From the NCBI RefSeq assembly GCF_900005615.1, contig NZ_LN832560.1, forward strand, positions 121,257-185,256: a stretch of 64,000 bases of DNA, in the 5' to 3' direction. Origin of the DNA: Paracoccus aminovorans. Its GTDB lineage: Bacteria > Pseudomonadota > Alphaproteobacteria > Rhodobacterales > Rhodobacteraceae. The notes below the pieces were generated by a model. The model ran no database searches. It saw only the letters and a program-made list of their open reading frames with translations, and was not told the origin of the DNA. Position numbers and translations under genes: made by a program. How positions within the stretch are numbered: position 1 is the stretch's first letter; each line of letters begins with the position of its first letter. Below, piece after piece: positions 26,597 to 34,450 of the stretch.

Positions 26597-26645
26597 GGGG
26601 TCCTCTTGCCACAAAATTATCGTCACTGTCCCGTAAAGGCAATAA

Positions 26646-26703
26646 TTTGTCCTTCCAAGACAAATGTGGCGCAAAATCCAGCGTATCTTTCCTGTGAGGA
26701 AAG
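26646..26703. promoter_or_regulatory. Operators in the divergent AraC regulator / mgdA control region
   Basis: Two dyads in a 128-base divergent intergenic region. TTTGTC-N7-GACAAA at 26646-26664 is a candidate site for the adjacent AraC-type regulator. CTTTCCT-GTG-AGGAAAG at 26687-26703 is a perfect 7-bp dyad with the same arms as the dyad before the XRE-cupin gene (CTTTCCT-CGC-AGGAAAG at 33738-33754). Confidence 0.55.
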
Positions 26704-26724
26704 ACGAATCGGAGTGCTGACACC

Positions 26725-27975
26725 GTGAGATATTCGGGTTTTCGCGTCATCAAGGAGGCCCTGACGGGCCATAAGGGCTGGAAGCCGATCTGGCGCAATC
26801 CCGATCCCCAGCCCGCTTATGACTATGTCATCGTGGGCGGCGGAGGGCATGGCCTCGCAACGGCCTATTACCTGGCCACCACCTTCAAGAAGGCCCGCAT
26901 CGCGGTGCTTGAGAAAAGCTGGCTCGGCTCGGGCAACATCGGGCGCAACACCACCATCATCCGCTCGAACTACATGCTGCCGGGCAACGAGCCGTTCTAT
27001 GAATTCTCGATGAAGCTCTGGGAGAACCTGGAGCAGGAATTCAACTTCAACGCCATGGTCAGCCAGCGCGGCATCCTGAACCTGTGCCACACCGACGCGC
27101 AGCGCGACGCCTTCCGCCGCCGCGGCAACGCCATGATCTTCGCCGGGGCCGATGCGGAACTCTTGGACCGCGAAGGCGTGCGGCGCATGTATCCCTGGCT
27201 GAACTTCGACAATGCGCGCTTCCCGATCAAGGGTGGGCTGCTGCAGCGCCGGGCCGGGACGGCGCGCCACGACGGCGTCGCCTGGGGCTATGCCCGCGGC
27301 GCCGACCTGGCCGGCGTGGACCTGATCCAGAACTGCGAAGTCACCGGCTTCCGCATCGAGGGCGGCAAGATCCGCGGCGTCGAGACCTCGCGCGGCTATA
27401 TCGCCGCCGGCAAGGTCGGCGTGGCGGTGGCGGGCTCGTCGGGCCGGGTCATGGCCCAGGCGGGCATGCGCCTGCCGATCGAAAGCCACGTGCTGCAAGC
27501 CTTCGTCTCCGAGGGGCTGAAGCCGACCATCGACGGCGTCATCACCTTCGGCGCCGGGCATTTCTACGTCAGCCAGTCCGACAAGGGCGGGTTGGTCTTC
27601 GGCGGCGACATCGACGGCTACAACTCCTATGCCCAACGCGGCAACATGGCGGTGATCGAGGACGTGGCCCAGGGCGGCATGGCCCTGATGCCGGCCATCG
27701 GCCGGGCGCGGCTGCTGCGGGTCTGGGGCGGCATCATGGACATGTCCATGGACGGCTCGCCCATCATCGACAAGACGCCTGTCGAGGGCCTGTATCTGAA
27801 TGCCGGCTGGTGCTACGGCGGCTTCAAGGCCACGCCCGCCAGCGGCTATGCCTTCGCGCATCTTCTGGCCACCGACACGCCGCACGACACCGCCAAGGCC
27901 TATCGGCTGGACCGGTTCGCGCGCGGCTATCCCATCGACGAAAAAGGCATGGGCGCCACGCCCAATCTGCATTGA
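26725..27975 (+). CDS. mgdA: N-methylglutamate dehydrogenase / sarcosine oxidase beta-type subunit
   Basis: 416 residues, GTG start. FAD Rossmann motif VIVGGGGHGLATAYYLA at residues 35-51. RHDGVAWGYARGA places a His near residue 182, the position that binds FMN covalently in sarcosine oxidase beta subunits. Heterotetrameric sarcosine oxidases and N-methylglutamate dehydrogenases share this fold. The linked mgsABC/gmaS and the Zn-less delta subunit favour N-methylglutamate as substrate, releasing glutamate and a C1 unit. First gene of mgdA-B-C-D-folD (equivalent to soxBDAG). Sarcosine as substrate cannot be excluded. Confidence 0.82.
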   Translation: MRYSGFRVIKEALTGHKGWKPIWRNPDPQPAYDYVIVGGGGHGLATAYYLATTFKKARIAVLEKSWLGSGNIGRNTTIIRSNYMLPGNEPFYEFSMKLWENLEQEFNFNAMVSQRGILNLCHTDAQRDAFRRRGNAMIFAGADAELLDREGVRRMYPWLNFDNARFPIKGGLLQRRAGTARHDGVAWGYARGADLAGVDLIQNCEVTGFRIEGGKIRGVETSRGYIAAGKVGVAVAGSSGRVMAQAGMRLPIESHVLQAFVSEGLKPTIDGVITFGAGHFYVSQSDKGGLVFGGDIDGYNSYAQRGNMAVIEDVAQGGMALMPAIGRARLLRVWGGIMDMSMDGSPIIDKTPVEGLYLNAGWCYGGFKATPASGYAFAHLLATDTPHDTAKAYRLDRFARGYPIDEKGMGATPNLH

Positions 27976-27985
27976 GGGCCATGAC

Positions 27986-28279
27986 ATGCTGATCCCCCAT
28001 CCCCTGCTTGGCCTGCGCGACTCGGAAGAGTTCTCGTATCTCGGCGATGCCACCCTGCTGGAGCGTCCCGACGGCATGGCCGCCGACGCGCCGCAGCGCT
28101 TCTATGAATACCAGCACCTGCGCGACAACCCGGCCGGCGTCCACCGCGAGCTGTGGTTCCACGAACAGGGCGACCGCAGCTGGCTGGTCGTCACCCGCAA
28201 CACCGTCACGCACGAGATCCTGGGCGCCGAACTGGCCCGCGACGTGAAGCTGGCGATGGCGAAAGGCGGTGCGGCATGA
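27986..28279 (+). CDS. mgdB: N-methylglutamate dehydrogenase / sarcosine oxidase delta-type subunit, lacking Zn cysteines
   Basis: 97 residues of the SoxD family (FYEYQHLRDNPAGVHREL, then WLVVTRNTVTHEI). Canonical SoxD begins with a CPxCG motif and has a later His/Cys pair that together bind zinc. Here the N-terminus is MLIPHPLLGLRDSEEF and the later Cys position reads HEQGDRSW, so there is no cysteine in the whole protein. The structural zinc site must be absent. Its stop overlaps the next start (ATGA). Confidence 0.82.
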   Translation: MLIPHPLLGLRDSEEFSYLGDATLLERPDGMAADAPQRFYEYQHLRDNPAGVHRELWFHEQGDRSWLVVTRNTVTHEILGAELARDVKLAMAKGGAA

Positions 28280-31206
28280 CCCGGCTTTCCGGCGGTCTGA
28301 TCGACCGCAACCGCAGCCTGAACTTCACCTTCGACGGCAAGTCCTATACCGGTCATGCCGGCGACACGCTGGCCTCGGCCCTGCTCGCCAACGATGTCCG
28401 GCTGATGGGCCGCGGCTTCAAGTATCACCGCCCGCGCGGCGTCTTCTCGGCCGGCTCGGAAGAGCCGAACGCGCTTGTCGAACTGCGCCAGGGCAACCGG
28501 CAGGAGCCGAACACCCGCGCCCCGGTGATCGAGCTGTTCGAGGGGCTGGACGCCCGCAGCCAGAACCACGTCGGCTCGCTGGGCTTCGACCTGCTGGCGG
28601 TGAACGACCTGCTGTCGCCCTTCTTCGCGGCGGGGTTCTATTACAAGACCTTCATGTGGCCGCGCGCCTTCTGGGAAAAATTCTACGAGCCGGCGATCCG
28701 CCGCGCGGCGGGGCTGGGCAGCCTGTCGATGCAGGCCGATCCCGATGCCTATGACTCGGGCTTCCTGCATTGCGACCTGCTGGTGATCGGCGGCGGCGCG
28801 GCCGGGATCGCGGCGGCGCTGACCGCGGCGCGGGCCGGGGCGCAGGTCATCCTGGCGGACGAGGATTTCCGCCTGGGTGGCCGGTTGCTGTCGGAAAGCG
28901 CGCCGCTGGACCGGCCGGCGGCCGAATGGATCGCCGAGGTCGAGGCCGAGTTCGCCAGCCTGCCGAACCTGCGCGTCATGCGCCGCACCACGGTCTGGGG
29001 CGCCTTCGACCACGGCATCTATGGCGCGCTGGAACGCATCTCGGACCACCTGCCCACCCCGGGCAACCGGGTGCGGCAGACGCTGTGGCGCATCACCTCG
29101 AAACGCGCGATCCTGGCCGCCGGCGCGACCGAGCGCCACATCCCCTTCGCCAACAACGACCGGCCCGGCGTGATGCTGTCGGGCGCGATGCGGGCCTATG
29201 CCAACCGCTGGGCGGTCAGCCCGGCCAAGCGGGTCGCGATCTTTACCAACAACGACGACGGCCACCGCACCGCGCAGGACCTGGCCGCCAAGGGGGTCGA
29301 GATCGCGGCGGTGGTGGATTCGCGCAGCGGCGGCCAGTCGCTGGGCAGCTACCGCACCATCGCCGGCGGCCGTGTCACCGACAGCAAGGGCCGGCTGGGC
29401 CTGACCAAGATCGAGGTGACGCAGAACGGCCGCGCGGAATGGATCGACTGCGGCGCGCTCGGCGTCTCGGGCGGCTGGAACCCGAACCTGCACATCGCCT
29501 CGCACCATCGCGGCCGGCCGGTCTGGAACGAGGCCGCGCAGGCCTTCCTGGCCGAGGACGGCAATGTCGCGGGCCTGTCCATCGCCGGCGCCGCAGCCGG
29601 CAAGGGCTCGACCGCGCAGGCGCTGGCCTCGGGGGCCCAGGCGGCGGTGGCGGCGCTGGCCGACATCGGCATCTCGGCGCATCTGCCCGACCTGCCGCGG
29701 GGCGAGGACGCGGGGCTGAACCTGCAACCCCTGTGGCATGTGCCCGGCAAGGGCCGCGCCTGGGTCGATTTCCAGAACGACGTGACCGTCAAGGACGTGA
29801 AGCTGGCCTATGTGGAAAACCTGCGCCCGGTCGAGCATCTGAAGCGCTGGACCACGCTCGGGATGGCGACCGACCAGGGCAAGACCGCGAACGTGACCGC
29901 GCTTGCCGTGATGGCCGAGCTGACCGGCCAGTCGATCAACCAGACCGGCACCACCATCTTCCGCCCGCCCTATACGCCGGTCGCGATGTCGGCCCTGGGC
30001 GGCGGCGACACCGGCGCGCATTTCCGTCCCCGCCGGCTGACGCCCACGCATGAATGGGCGAAATCGCAGGGCGCGGTCTTCGTCGAGGTCGGGCAATGGA
30101 TGCGGGCGCAATACTTCCCCCGCAAGGGCGAGACCGAGTGGCGCCAGACCGTGGACCGCGAAGTCCTGGCCACCCGCGCGGGCGTCGGCATCTGCGACGT
30201 GACCACGCTGGGCAAGGTCGACGTGCAGGGCGCCGATGCCGGCGAGTTCCTGGACAGGGTCTATGCCAATGCGATGAAGTCGCTGAAGGTCGGCATGGTC
30301 CGCTATGGGCTGATGCTGCGCGAGGACGGCTTCGCCTGGGACGACGGCACCTGCGCCCGGCTGGCCGAGGACCAGTATGTGGTGACCACCACCACCGCCA
30401 ACGCCGGCACCATCTATCGCCATATGGAGTTCTGCCGGCAATGCCTCTGGCCCGAGCTGGACGTGCAGCTGATCTCGACCACCGACGCCTGGGCACAGAT
30501 GTCGGTCGCGGGTCCGAATGCGCGCAAGCTGCTGGAACGCGTCGTGGACGGGTTCGACCTGTCGAACGAGGCCTTCCCCTTCATGGCCTGCGCCAACCTG
30601 ACGGTTTGCGGCGGTCTGCGGGCGCGGCTGTTCCGCATCAGCTTCTCGGGCGAACTGGCCTATGAGATCGCGGTGCCGGCGCGCTATGGCAATGCGCTGA
30701 TGCAGCGGATGATGCAGCAGGGGGCCGACCTGGGCGCGACCCCCTACGGCACCGAGGCGCTCGGGGTGCTGCGCATCGAGAAAGGCCACGCCGCCGGCAA
30801 CGAGCTGAACGGCCAGACCACCGCGCAGATGCTGGGCATGGGCAAGATGGTCTCGACCAAGAAGGACTCGATCGGCGCGGTGCTGTCGCGGCGCGAGGGC
30901 ATGGTGGCGGATCAGCGGGTGCTGGTCGGTTTCCAGCCGGTCAACGCCTCGGATCCCGTGGTCGCCGGCGCGCATCTCTTTGCCGAGGGCGCGGTCCAGG
31001 ACACCTGGAACGACCAGGGCTGGATCACTTCGGCCTGCTTCTCGCCCCATGTCGGCAGCGGCATCGGGCTGGGCTATCTGGTGAACGGCGCCGCCCGCAT
31101 GGGCCAGGTGGTCGTCGCCGCCAACCCGCTGCAAGGTCAGTCCGTGCGCCTGCGCGTGGTCTCGGCCCATTTCGTTGACCCCGAAGGAGGACGCCTTCGT
31201 GACTGA
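28276..31206 (+). CDS. mgdC: N-methylglutamate dehydrogenase / sarcosine oxidase alpha-type subunit
   Basis: 976 residues. N-terminal ferredoxin-like domain without cluster cysteines, then a dinucleotide-binding region (LLVIGGGAAGIAAALTAARA near residue 170), and a C-terminal GcvT-like tetrahydrofolate domain from about residue 595 (GVGICDVTTLGKVDVQG, later FSGELAYEIAV). The alpha subunit passes the methyl-derived formaldehyde through the complex to tetrahydrofolate, giving 5,10-methylene-THF for FolD. Starts inside mgdB and overlaps mgdD by 8 bases. Confidence 0.87.
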   Translation: MTRLSGGLIDRNRSLNFTFDGKSYTGHAGDTLASALLANDVRLMGRGFKYHRPRGVFSAGSEEPNALVELRQGNRQEPNTRAPVIELFEGLDARSQNHVGSLGFDLLAVNDLLSPFFAAGFYYKTFMWPRAFWEKFYEPAIRRAAGLGSLSMQADPDAYDSGFLHCDLLVIGGGAAGIAAALTAARAGAQVILADEDFRLGGRLLSESAPLDRPAAEWIAEVEAEFASLPNLRVMRRTTVWGAFDHGIYGALERISDHLPTPGNRVRQTLWRITSKRAILAAGATERHIPFANNDRPGVMLSGAMRAYANRWAVSPAKRVAIFTNNDDGHRTAQDLAAKGVEIAAVVDSRSGGQSLGSYRTIAGGRVTDSKGRLGLTKIEVTQNGRAEWIDCGALGVSGGWNPNLHIASHHRGRPVWNEAAQAFLAEDGNVAGLSIAGAAAGKGSTAQALASGAQAAVAALADIGISAHLPDLPRGEDAGLNLQPLWHVPGKGRAWVDFQNDVTVKDVKLAYVENLRPVEHLKRWTTLGMATDQGKTANVTALAVMAELTGQSINQTGTTIFRPPYTPVAMSALGGGDTGAHFRPRRLTPTHEWAKSQGAVFVEVGQWMRAQYFPRKGETEWRQTVDREVLATRAGVGICDVTTLGKVDVQGADAGEFLDRVYANAMKSLKVGMVRYGLMLREDGFAWDDGTCARLAEDQYVVTTTTANAGTIYRHMEFCRQCLWPELDVQLISTTDAWAQMSVAGPNARKLLERVVDGFDLSNEAFPFMACANLTVCGGLRARLFRISFSGELAYEIAVPARYGNALMQRMMQQGADLGATPYGTEALGVLRIEKGHAAGNELNGQTTAQMLGMGKMVSTKKDSIGAVLSRREGMVADQRVLVGFQPVNASDPVVAGAHLFAEGAVQDTWNDQGWITSACFSPHVGSGIGLGYLVNGAARMGQVVVAANPLQGQSVRLRVVSAHFVDPEGGRLRD

Positions 31207-31747
31207 TCTCACGCCAATCTGCGCCCTGGGCGCGGCGGTGCCGCAATCCCGCCGGATCGGGGCCGTGACCCTGACCGAGAACGCCGAGCTGGGCCTGGCC
31301 TCGCTGGCCCTGCGCCGGGGCGGCACCGCGCCCGACCTGGGCCTGGCCCTGCCCGGCCCTGGCGGCTGGGCCGAGGGCGGCGGCATCGCCGCCTTCTGGA
31401 CCGGGCCGGACCAGTGGATGGTCGAATTCCCGGGCCGCGCCGCCGAGGACGTGGCGGCGCTTCTCGCCGCGCCCGGCTGCTCGGTGACCGAGCAGACCGA
31501 CGGTTTCGTCGCCTTCGAGATCCAGGCGCCCGAGCCCGCGCTGCTGGCGCTGCTGTCGAAGCTGGTCAACGTCGATCCGGCGCGCTTCGGACCCGGCGCG
31601 GCCACCCGCACCGGGTTTCACCACATGAGCGTCTTCGTCATCCGCCGCGCGGCGGACCGGCTTGCGCTGCTGGGCATGCGCTCGGCCGCCGGCACCATCT
31701 GGCACGCCTTGGTCGAGGCCGCCGAACGCCAAGAGGAAATGGCATGA
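31199..31747 (+). CDS. mgdD: N-methylglutamate dehydrogenase / sarcosine oxidase gamma-type subunit
   Basis: 182 residues of the SoxG family, which has a GcvT-barrel-like fold ([14 protein letters not shown] near residue 67, [16 protein letters not shown] near 137). I chose the GTG at 31199 because GGAGG lies 8 bases upstream; a TTG 24 bases earlier has none. It overlaps mgdC by 8 bases and folD by 4, so all five genes of the operon are coupled. Confidence 0.82.
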   Translation: MTDLTPICALGAAVPQSRRIGAVTLTENAELGLASLALRRGGTAPDLGLALPGPGGWAEGGGIAAFWTGPDQWMVEFPGRAAEDVAALLAAPGCSVTEQTDGFVAFEIQAPEPALLALLSKLVNVDPARFGPGAATRTGFHHMSVFVIRRAADRLALLGMRSAAGTIWHALVEAAERQEEMA

Positions 31748-32643
31748 GCGATATCATTGACGGGAAGTTGTTTTCGTCTGGGGTTCGGGGCCGTGTTGCG
31801 GCTTCGGTTTCGGAGCTGAAGGCGCGGGGGATCGTTCCCGGGCTTGCGGTGGTTCTGGTGGGCGAGGATCCGGCGAGCCAGGTCTATGTCAGGAACAAGG
31901 GCATCCAGACCCGCGAGGCCGGCATGGAAAGCTTCGAGCACAAGCTCGACGCCTCTGTCTCGCAAGAGGAACTGCTGGCGCTGGTCGCCAGGCTCAATGC
32001 CGACCCGGCCGTGCACGGCATCCTGGTGCAGCTGCCGCTGCCCGGCCACATGGACGCCGAGGCGGTCATCAACGCCATCGACCCCCAGAAGGACGTGGAC
32101 GGGTTCCACATCCTGAACGTCGGCCTCTTGGGCACCGGGCAGAAGAGCATGGTGCCCTGCACGCCGCTGGGCTGCCTGCTGATGCTCAAGGACCGGCTGG
32201 GCGATCTGGCGGGGCTGAACGCGGTGGTCGTGGGACGCTCGAACATCGTCGGCAAGCCGATGGCGCAACTGCTGCTGAAGGAAAGCTGCACCGTCACCAT
32301 CGCGCACAGCCGCACCAAGGACCTGGCCGCGGTCTGCCGCGGCGCCGACATCCTGGTCGCCGCCGTCGGCCGGCCGCGGATGATCCCCGGCGACTGGGTC
32401 AAGCCCGGCGCCACGGTGATCGACGTCGGCATCAACCGCATCGAGGAAGGCGGCAAGACCCGGCTGGTCGGCGATGTCGACTACGACAGCGCCGCCCAGG
32501 TCGCCGGTGCCATCACCCCGGTGCCGGGCGGCGTCGGGCCGATGACCATCGCCTGCCTGCTGGCCAATACGCTGACCGCCTGCTGCCGGGCCAACGGCCT
32601 GCCCGACCCCGAGCTGGTGGGCACCGAGGAAACCGTCGCCTGA
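31744..32643 (+). CDS. folD: Methylene-THF dehydrogenase / methenyl-THF cyclohydrolase FolD
   Basis: 299 residues with FolD signatures: [14 protein letters not shown] near residue 39, [14 protein letters not shown] near 95, [10 protein letters not shown] and [10 protein letters not shown] near 260. FolD oxidises methylene-THF to methenyl-THF with NADP and hydrolyses it to 10-formyl-THF, fed here by the Mgd complex. The first 36 or so codons use T- and G-ending codons (five GTT, TCT, GCT, TTG, TTT) unlike the rest of the gene, which suggests a recombination joint. Its ATG overlaps the mgdD stop. Confidence 0.93.
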   Translation: MSDIIDGKLFSSGVRGRVAASVSELKARGIVPGLAVVLVGEDPASQVYVRNKGIQTREAGMESFEHKLDASVSQEELLALVARLNADPAVHGILVQLPLPGHMDAEAVINAIDPQKDVDGFHILNVGLLGTGQKSMVPCTPLGCLLMLKDRLGDLAGLNAVVVGRSNIVGKPMAQLLLKESCTVTIAHSRTKDLAAVCRGADILVAAVGRPRMIPGDWVKPGATVIDVGINRIEEGGKTRLVGDVDYDSAAQVAGAITPVPGGVGPMTIACLLANTLTACCRANGLPDPELVGTEETVA

Positions 32644-32660
32644 GACCTGCCGGGGGGCCC

Positions 32661-32711
32661 GGGGGCTCCGCCCCCACGCGGCTGCGGCCCCTCGATGGGG
32701 CCGCAGCCGCG
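32661..32711. repeat. GC-rich hairpin pair between folD and purU
   Basis: GGGGGC-TCC-GCCCCC at 32661-32675 is followed by a perfect 15-bp stem CGCGGCTGCGGCCCC / GGGGCCGCAGCCGCG (32677-32691 and 32697-32711) around a 5-base loop. Downstream is CCCCCGGGATATTTG and a short A-rich tract. The layout resembles intergenic repeated elements seen in Rhodobacterales genomes, but copy number cannot be judged from one window. It may terminate the mgd-folD transcript. Confidence 0.55.
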
Positions 32712-32774
32712 TTCCCCCGGGATATTTGTGCACAAAAGAAGCCGGGCCCGGTGCCCGGGACAGTGGAGAAAGCA

Positions 32775-33701
32775 ATGACCAAATACTGCCTGACCGTCGC
32801 CTGCGCCACCAAGCGCGGCATCGTCGCCGCCATCTCGGGCTATCTGGCCGAGAAGGGCTGCAACATCACCGATTCCAGCCAGTTCGACGACATGGAGAAC
32901 GACCAGTTCTTCATGCGCGTCAGCTTCCTCTCCGAAGAGGGCGTGGGGCTGGAGGAGCTGCGCCGGGACTTCGCCGAGATCTCGGAAAGCTTCGACATGG
33001 TCTCGTCCTTCCATGACGAGACCGAGAAGATGAAGGTCGTGATCATGGTCAGCCGCTTCGGCCACTGCCTGAACGACCTGCTGTACCGCTGGCGCATCGG
33101 CGCGCTGCCGATCGACATCGTGGCGGTGATCAGCAACCACATGGACTATCAGAAGGTGGTGGTGAACCACGACCTGCCGTTCCATTGCATCAAGGTCACC
33201 AAGGAGAACAAGCCCCAGGCCGAGGCCGAGCAGCTGCGCATCGTGCGCGACAGCGGCGCCGAGCTGATCGTGCTGGCGCGCTACATGCAGGTTCTGTCGG
33301 ACCAGATGTGCAAGGAGATGTCGGGGCGGATCATCAACATCCACCACTCGTTCCTGCCGTCGTTCAAGGGCGCCAACCCCTACAAGCAGGCCTTCGAGCG
33401 CGGTGTGAAGCTGATCGGCGCCACCAGCCATTACGTGACCGCCGACCTGGACGAGGGCCCGATCATCGAGCAGGACATCATCCGCGTCACCCACGCCCAG
33501 TCGCCCGAGGACTACGTCTCGCTGGGCCGCGACGTGGAAAGCCAGGTCCTGGCCCGCGCCATCCACGCCCATATCCACCGCCGCGTCTTCCTCAACGGCA
33601 ACAAGACCGTCGTCTTCCCCCCTCCCCGGGCTCCTACGCCTCCGAGCGCATGGGGTGAAAAGAAACTTTTCCGGCACAGGGACCAGTCATTCGGAAGCTG
33701 A
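32775..33701 (+). CDS. purU: Formyltetrahydrofolate deformylase PurU with shifted C-terminus
   Basis: Read as is, 308 residues: an ACT domain (VACATKRGIVAAISGYLAEK) and a formyltransferase domain with INIHHSFLPSFKG near residue 195 and a late KTVVFPP. PurU hydrolyses 10-formyl-THF to formate and THF, freeing folate during C1 oxidation. After VVFPP the frame gives PRAPTPPSAWG, while the next frame reads SPGSYASERMG and stops at 33656-33658, as expected for the family. One missing C in the six-C run at 33617-33622 explains this; restoring it gives exactly 294 residues. Start ATG 32775 has TGGAG upstream. Confidence 0.88.
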   Translation: MTKYCLTVACATKRGIVAAISGYLAEKGCNITDSSQFDDMENDQFFMRVSFLSEEGVGLEELRRDFAEISESFDMVSSFHDETEKMKVVIMVSRFGHCLNDLLYRWRIGALPIDIVAVISNHMDYQKVVVNHDLPFHCIKVTKENKPQAEAEQLRIVRDSGAELIVLARYMQVLSDQMCKEMSGRIINIHHSFLPSFKGANPYKQAFERGVKLIGATSHYVTADLDEGPIIEQDIIRVTHAQSPEDYVSLGRDVESQVLARAIHAHIHRRVFLNGNKTVVFPPPRAPTPPSAWGEKKLFRHRDQSFGS

Positions 33702-33754
33702 GGATTGCAATTCGGCGCAATCCTCAGCAGAGTCCGGCTTTCCTCGCAGGAAAG
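33697..33754. promoter_or_regulatory. Terminator-like hairpin and TTTC-N7-GAAA operator before the XRE gene
   Basis: GCTGAGGATTGC / GCAATCCTCAGC (33697-33728) is a perfect 12-bp stem with an 8-base loop and no T run, probably ending the purU transcript. CTTTCCT-CGC-AGGAAAG at 33738-33754 is a perfect 7-bp dyad 15 bases before the XRE start, with arms identical to the dyad before mgdA. It overlaps the leader of the regulator gene, as expected for autoregulation. Confidence 0.6.
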
Positions 33755-33768
33755 GGACTAGGTCGGAG

Positions 33769-34413
33769 ATGGCCAGGAAATCGGTCAGCCAGATGAAGCT
33801 GTCGCAGGACCCTCATGCCCTGCGCGACATTTCGGAAAAGAACCTCGAGGTGGCCATCGGTCGGGCGGTGCGCGAATTGCGCAAGCGGCAGCGCATGACC
33901 GGGGCCGACCTGGCGGCGCAGACCGGGCTGTCGGTCGGCATGCTGTCCAAGATCGAGAACGGGGTGATCTCGTCGTCGCTGGGCACCCTGCAGGCGCTGG
34001 CCAATGCCTTGCGCGTGCCGCTGATCCAGCTGTTCTCGAGCTATGCCGAGCCGCGCGGGGCCATGCATGTCAAATCCGGCCAGGGCGTCGAGATCGAGCG
34101 CGCGGGCACCCGCGCCGGGCACCAGTATCACCTGCTGGGCCATATCGGCTCGAACAACTCGGGGGTGGTGGTCGAACCCTACATGATCGTGCTGACGACC
34201 GAGAGCGACCGCTTCCAGACCTTCCAGCACGAGGGGATCGAGCTGCTCTACATGCTCGAGGGCGTCGTCACCTATCGCCACGCCGACCAGGCTTATCGGC
34301 TGGAGCCGGGCGATACGCTGCTGTTCGACGCCGATGCGCCGCACGGACCGGTCGAGCTGAACGAATTGCCGGCGCGCTATCTGTCGATCATCACCTATCC
34401 GCAGAGCAAGTGA
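33769..34413 (+). CDS. XRE family regulator with cupin domain
   Basis: 214 residues. The helix-turn-helix is GADLAAQTGLSVGMLSKIEN near residues 45-64, followed by a linker and a C-terminal cupin sensor (ELLYMLEGVVTYRHADQAY, then LEPGDTLLFDADAPHGP, near residues 160-195). XRE-cupin proteins sense small metabolites. It lies between the amine-oxidation and serine-cycle blocks, and a dyad before it matches those before mgdA and mclA, so it is the best candidate for a shared C1 regulator. The start is uncertain: 33769 is preferred, and the open frame reaches 33655. Confidence 0.82.
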   Translation: MARKSVSQMKLSQDPHALRDISEKNLEVAIGRAVRELRKRQRMTGADLAAQTGLSVGMLSKIENGVISSSLGTLQALANALRVPLIQLFSSYAEPRGAMHVKSGQGVEIERAGTRAGHQYHLLGHIGSNNSGVVVEPYMIVLTTESDRFQTFQHEGIELLYMLEGVVTYRHADQAYRLEPGDTLLFDADAPHGPVELNELPARYLSIITYPQSK

Positions 34414-34450
34414 GGCCGGGCGCACTGCCCGGCCCCGGCCTGAGGGCCCC

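Noticed and set aside
33659..33701. The extra PurU C-terminal residues as a real added segment
   Set aside because: The family ending is intact in the next frame, so a single-base deletion explains them better.
33655..33768. An upstream extension of the XRE-cupin protein
   Set aside because: The extra codons cross the 12-bp hairpin and the operator dyad and look non-coding; the ATG at 33769 gives a normal N-terminus.
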